Assembly (NCBI GenBank): GCA_910579835.1
Contig: CAJTWQ010000008.1
Coordinates: forward strand, 1-49,908
Origin: an uncultured Ruminococcus sp.
GTDB taxonomy: Bacteria; Bacillota; Clostridia; Oscillospirales; Ruminococcaceae
Direction of reading: 5' to 3'
DNA length: 49,908 bases
Below are positions 48,153 through 49,908 of the stretch, piece by piece. The notes below the pieces were generated by a model. The model ran no database searches. It had not been told where the DNA came from and saw only the letters and a list, made by a program, of their open reading frames with translations. Numbering within the stretch: position 1 is the first letter of the stretch; every line of letters starts with the position of its first letter. A program made the position numbers and the translations under genes.

Positions 48153-48872
48153 TCAGCATTTAACATTAATATATCCAAGCAAAAAGAGATGAGCCGGATA
48201 GAAAATATAAAATATCCACTTTGTATATTTTCCACCGCCTTTTTCTCCATTGTACAAAAGTAGGAGCGGAATCGGGAGAAATACGCCAAGCTGATACAAT
48301 TGCTGTAAAGCAAATTCATTAAACCGAAAAGCCAGCTTTAATAAAGGAAAAATATGCAAAACAGCAATAAGTGCATATGAGACAAGTTGTTTTTTTCTGC
48401 TTTCCCGTGACAACTCAAAAGCCATAGTAAAGATAACAGCTTTTTCTCCCCAATCACAAAAATCCGCAAAATAAGCAGCTATTAATATAAGCGCAAGCCT
48501 CGTGCCGCCACTCAACTTAGGACAATTATAAATGTGAACACAAAAAAGGCACAAAAAAAGCGTTGAAATCATGCTTTCAGTTCCATTTTTAAATAATCCG
48601 CCATTAAAGCAGTAATTATACGCAAAATGAGATATAAAAGCAAATATGCCCATACGTATAAAATATTTCCGCAGATTTTTTGTATAATGATAACCCTCAG
48701 AAATAAAGAAGCACATTACAGGAGCTGTTATCCTGCCGATTCCATGCATACACTGCCCCAGTGCGCCGGACATAGGAAAGAACATCCATGCAGCGTGATC
48801 TATAAACATTGCCAATATCGCAATATATTTTAGATCACTCCCTGATATTCCAAAGCCTTTTCTCTGTACCAT
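48153..48872 (-). CDS. TraX-family membrane protein
   Basis: 239 residues with seven or eight hydrophobic helices. The N-terminus has GSDLKYIAILAMFIDHAAWMFFP and IGRITAPVMCFFISEGYHYTKN, the TraX/acyltransferase-3-like signature. TraX acetylates F pilin, but most homologues are chromosomal and of unknown role. It lies four bases after the aconitase gene and 23 bases before icd, an odd membrane gene within a TCA cluster. Confidence 0.85.
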   Translation of the reverse strand: MVQRKGFGISGSDLKYIAILAMFIDHAAWMFFPMSGALGQCMHGIGRITAPVMCFFISEGYHYTKNLRKYFIRMGIFAFISHFAYNYCFNGGLFKNGTESMISTLFLCLFCVHIYNCPKLSGGTRLALILIAAYFADFCDWGEKAVIFTMAFELSRESRKKQLVSYALIAVLHIFPLLKLAFRFNEFALQQLYQLGVFLPIPLLLLYNGEKGGGKYTKWIFYIFYPAHLFLLGYINVKC

Positions 48873-48876
48873 CAGA

Positions 48877-49908
48877 TTACTTCATCGATTCTCTTGTATA
48901 ATCAAGCAGTCCGCCTGCAAGCATAATATCCTTGGCACGTCCGGAAAGCTCACAATTAACCTTGATTTCCTTTCCGTTAGTCTTATCAATCACCGTAAAC
49001 TCAGTCTCACCGGCTTCAACAATCTTTCTTACATCGGGGATAACCAGCTCGTCGTCCTGATTAATAAGGTCATAATCAGCCTCGTTCACAAAGGTGAGAG
49101 GGAGGATGCCTGCATTAATAAGGTTAGCCCTGTGAATCCTCGCAAATGATTTAACGAGAACTGCCTTTACACCTAGATAAAGCGGTGCCAAAGCCGCATG
49201 CTCTCTTGAAGAGCCCTGACCGTAGTTGGAACCGCCCACGATAATGCTTTTGCCCAGAAGCTCCGCTCTCTTGGGGAAACTTTCGTCGCATACCGCAAAA
49301 CAGAACTGTGAAATCTTCGGAACATTGGAACGGAGGGGAAGAATTTTAGCTCCTGCCGGCATGATATGATCGGTTGTAATATTATCGCCAACTTTAAGAG
49401 ATACGGGAGCGGCAATGGTTTCCATAAGTGGAGCAGTTGCCGGATATGGCTTGATATTGGGACCTCTGAGGATTTCCACGCTGTCCATATCAGCTTCATC
49501 GGCAGGGGGGACGATCATGTTGTCATTAATGGCGAAAATCTCCGGAAGCTTAAACTCAGGCATATCTCCCAGCTCTCTGGGATCTGTCAGATAGCCTGTG
49601 AGAGCAGATGCAGCGGCCATTTCCGGTGATACAAGATAAATCTGACCATCCTTTGTACCGGAGCGTCCCTCAAAGTTTCTGTTGAATGTACGTAGAGAAA
49701 TTCCCTTTGAATTCGGAGACTGTCCCATTCCTATGCAGGGGCCGCAGGCGCTTTCCAGAATTCTTGCGCCGGCTTCAATGAGGTCGGATAATGCTCCGTT
49801 CTGAGCCAACATATTGAGAACCTGCTTTGAACCGGGAGCAATAGCCAGAGATACGCTTGGATCAACGGTCTTGCCCTTTAAAATATAAGCGACCTTGAGC
49901 ATATCCAG
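48877..49908 (-). CDS. acnA: Aconitate hydratase, C-terminal part (gene runs off the window)
   Basis: The last 343 residues of an aconitase; the frame is open to the window edge, so the true start lies outside. Cluster-binding ESACGPCIGMGQSPNSKG, the ATP-less fold-linker and the swivel domain with GDNITTDHIMPAG and GGSNYGQGSSREHAAL (substrate-binding serine and arginine) are intact. The layout fits the roughly 640-residue mitochondrial-like clostridial type. Catalyses citrate to isocitrate. Likely the first, or one of the first, genes of the long minus-strand unit. Confidence 0.95.
   Translation of the reverse strand: MDMLKVAYILKGKTVDPSVSLAIAPGSKQVLNMLAQNGALSDLIEAGARILESACGPCIGMGQSPNSKGISLRTFNRNFEGRSGTKDGQIYLVSPEMAAASALTGYLTDPRELGDMPEFKLPEIFAINDNMIVPPADEADMDSVEILRGPNIKPYPATAPLMETIAAPVSLKVGDNITTDHIMPAGAKILPLRSNVPKISQFCFAVCDESFPKRAELLGKSIIVGGSNYGQGSSREHAALAPLYLGVKAVLVKSFARIHRANLINAGILPLTFVNEADYDLINQDDELVIPDVRKIVEAGETEFTVIDKTNGKEIKVNCELSGRAKDIMLAGGLLDYTRESMK

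Noticed and set aside
1..49908. CRISPR array, prophage or integrated plasmid
   Set aside because: No spaced direct repeats, phage structural genes, integrase or replication genes are present.

Overview
The window looks like a chromosomal segment of an anaerobic, fibre-associated Clostridium relative, most probably a Ruminococcus-like member of the Oscillospiraceae. The evidence is indirect. It has strong GGAGG ribosome sites and consensus TTGACA-N17-TATAAT promoters. It has two dockerin-bearing secreted proteins, a CotH kinase, a Cthe_2159-type beta-helix lipoprotein, a VTC/DUF4956 pair and the carboxyspermidine route to polyamines. It encodes no respiratory membrane complexes. No phage, plasmid or CRISPR locus is visible. 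The only mobile-type DNA is a pair of small foldback repeats near 34.2-34.6 kb.

Region 1-8.3 kb: a partial tRNA (probably Trp), a 600 bp non-coding stretch with an 18 bp inverted repeat, then minus-strand housekeeping genes: rarA, a small pyrophosphatase-like gene, cytidine deaminase, a zinc-ribbon Nudix hydrolase, glyA, a dockerin protein, two membrane proteins, tcdA and an ECF transporter S component whose promoter sits inside a perfect dyad. Region 8.3-18.3 kb, plus strand: tRNA-Gln, a cytosolic-type Cu/Zn superoxide dismutase, then a polyamine operon (speD, speA-type decarboxylase, small membrane protein, speE, speB, DUF3592 protein, carboxy(nor)spermidine dehydrogenase, a broken HEAT-like gene, nspC). 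The operon starts with a long structured leader that ends in an intrinsic terminator just before speD. It carries both the SpeD/SpeE route and the carboxyspermidine route to triamines.

Region 18.3-30.9 kb: a copper island (csoR and a copA whose 3' end may also be translated separately as a CopZ-like chaperone), an alkylation-repair triad (ogt, short MGMT-like, tag), a CotH-dockerin gene, a frameshifted zinc-ribbon/DUF4352 gene next to an XRE regulator, a DUF6465 protein beside HU, clpB with a ribbon-helix-helix protein upstream, and a candidate ~250 nt non-coding RNA with its own promoter and terminator. Region 31-34.1 kb: Cthe_2159 lipoprotein, DUF4956 and VTC-domain genes.

Region 34.7-49.9 kb is the most interesting. 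Fifteen genes lie on the minus strand without a promoter-sized gap: aconitase, a TraX-like membrane protein, NADP isocitrate dehydrogenase, the NADH sensor Rex, fumarase, HdrB, HdrC, HdrA, an MvhD/FlxD protein, two iron-sulfur proteins, a flavin/2Fe-2S NAD(P)H reductase, a FrdB-like protein, a FrdA-like flavoprotein and an AspT-family transporter. My reading is a soluble, NADH-dependent, flavin-based electron-bifurcating fumarate reductase (Hdr-Flx coupled to FrdAB). It would be wired to the reductive branch (fumarase to succinate, exported by the last gene) and the oxidative branch (aconitase, IDH) of a split TCA cycle, under a Rex redox switch. The gene families are clear; the coupling is inference.
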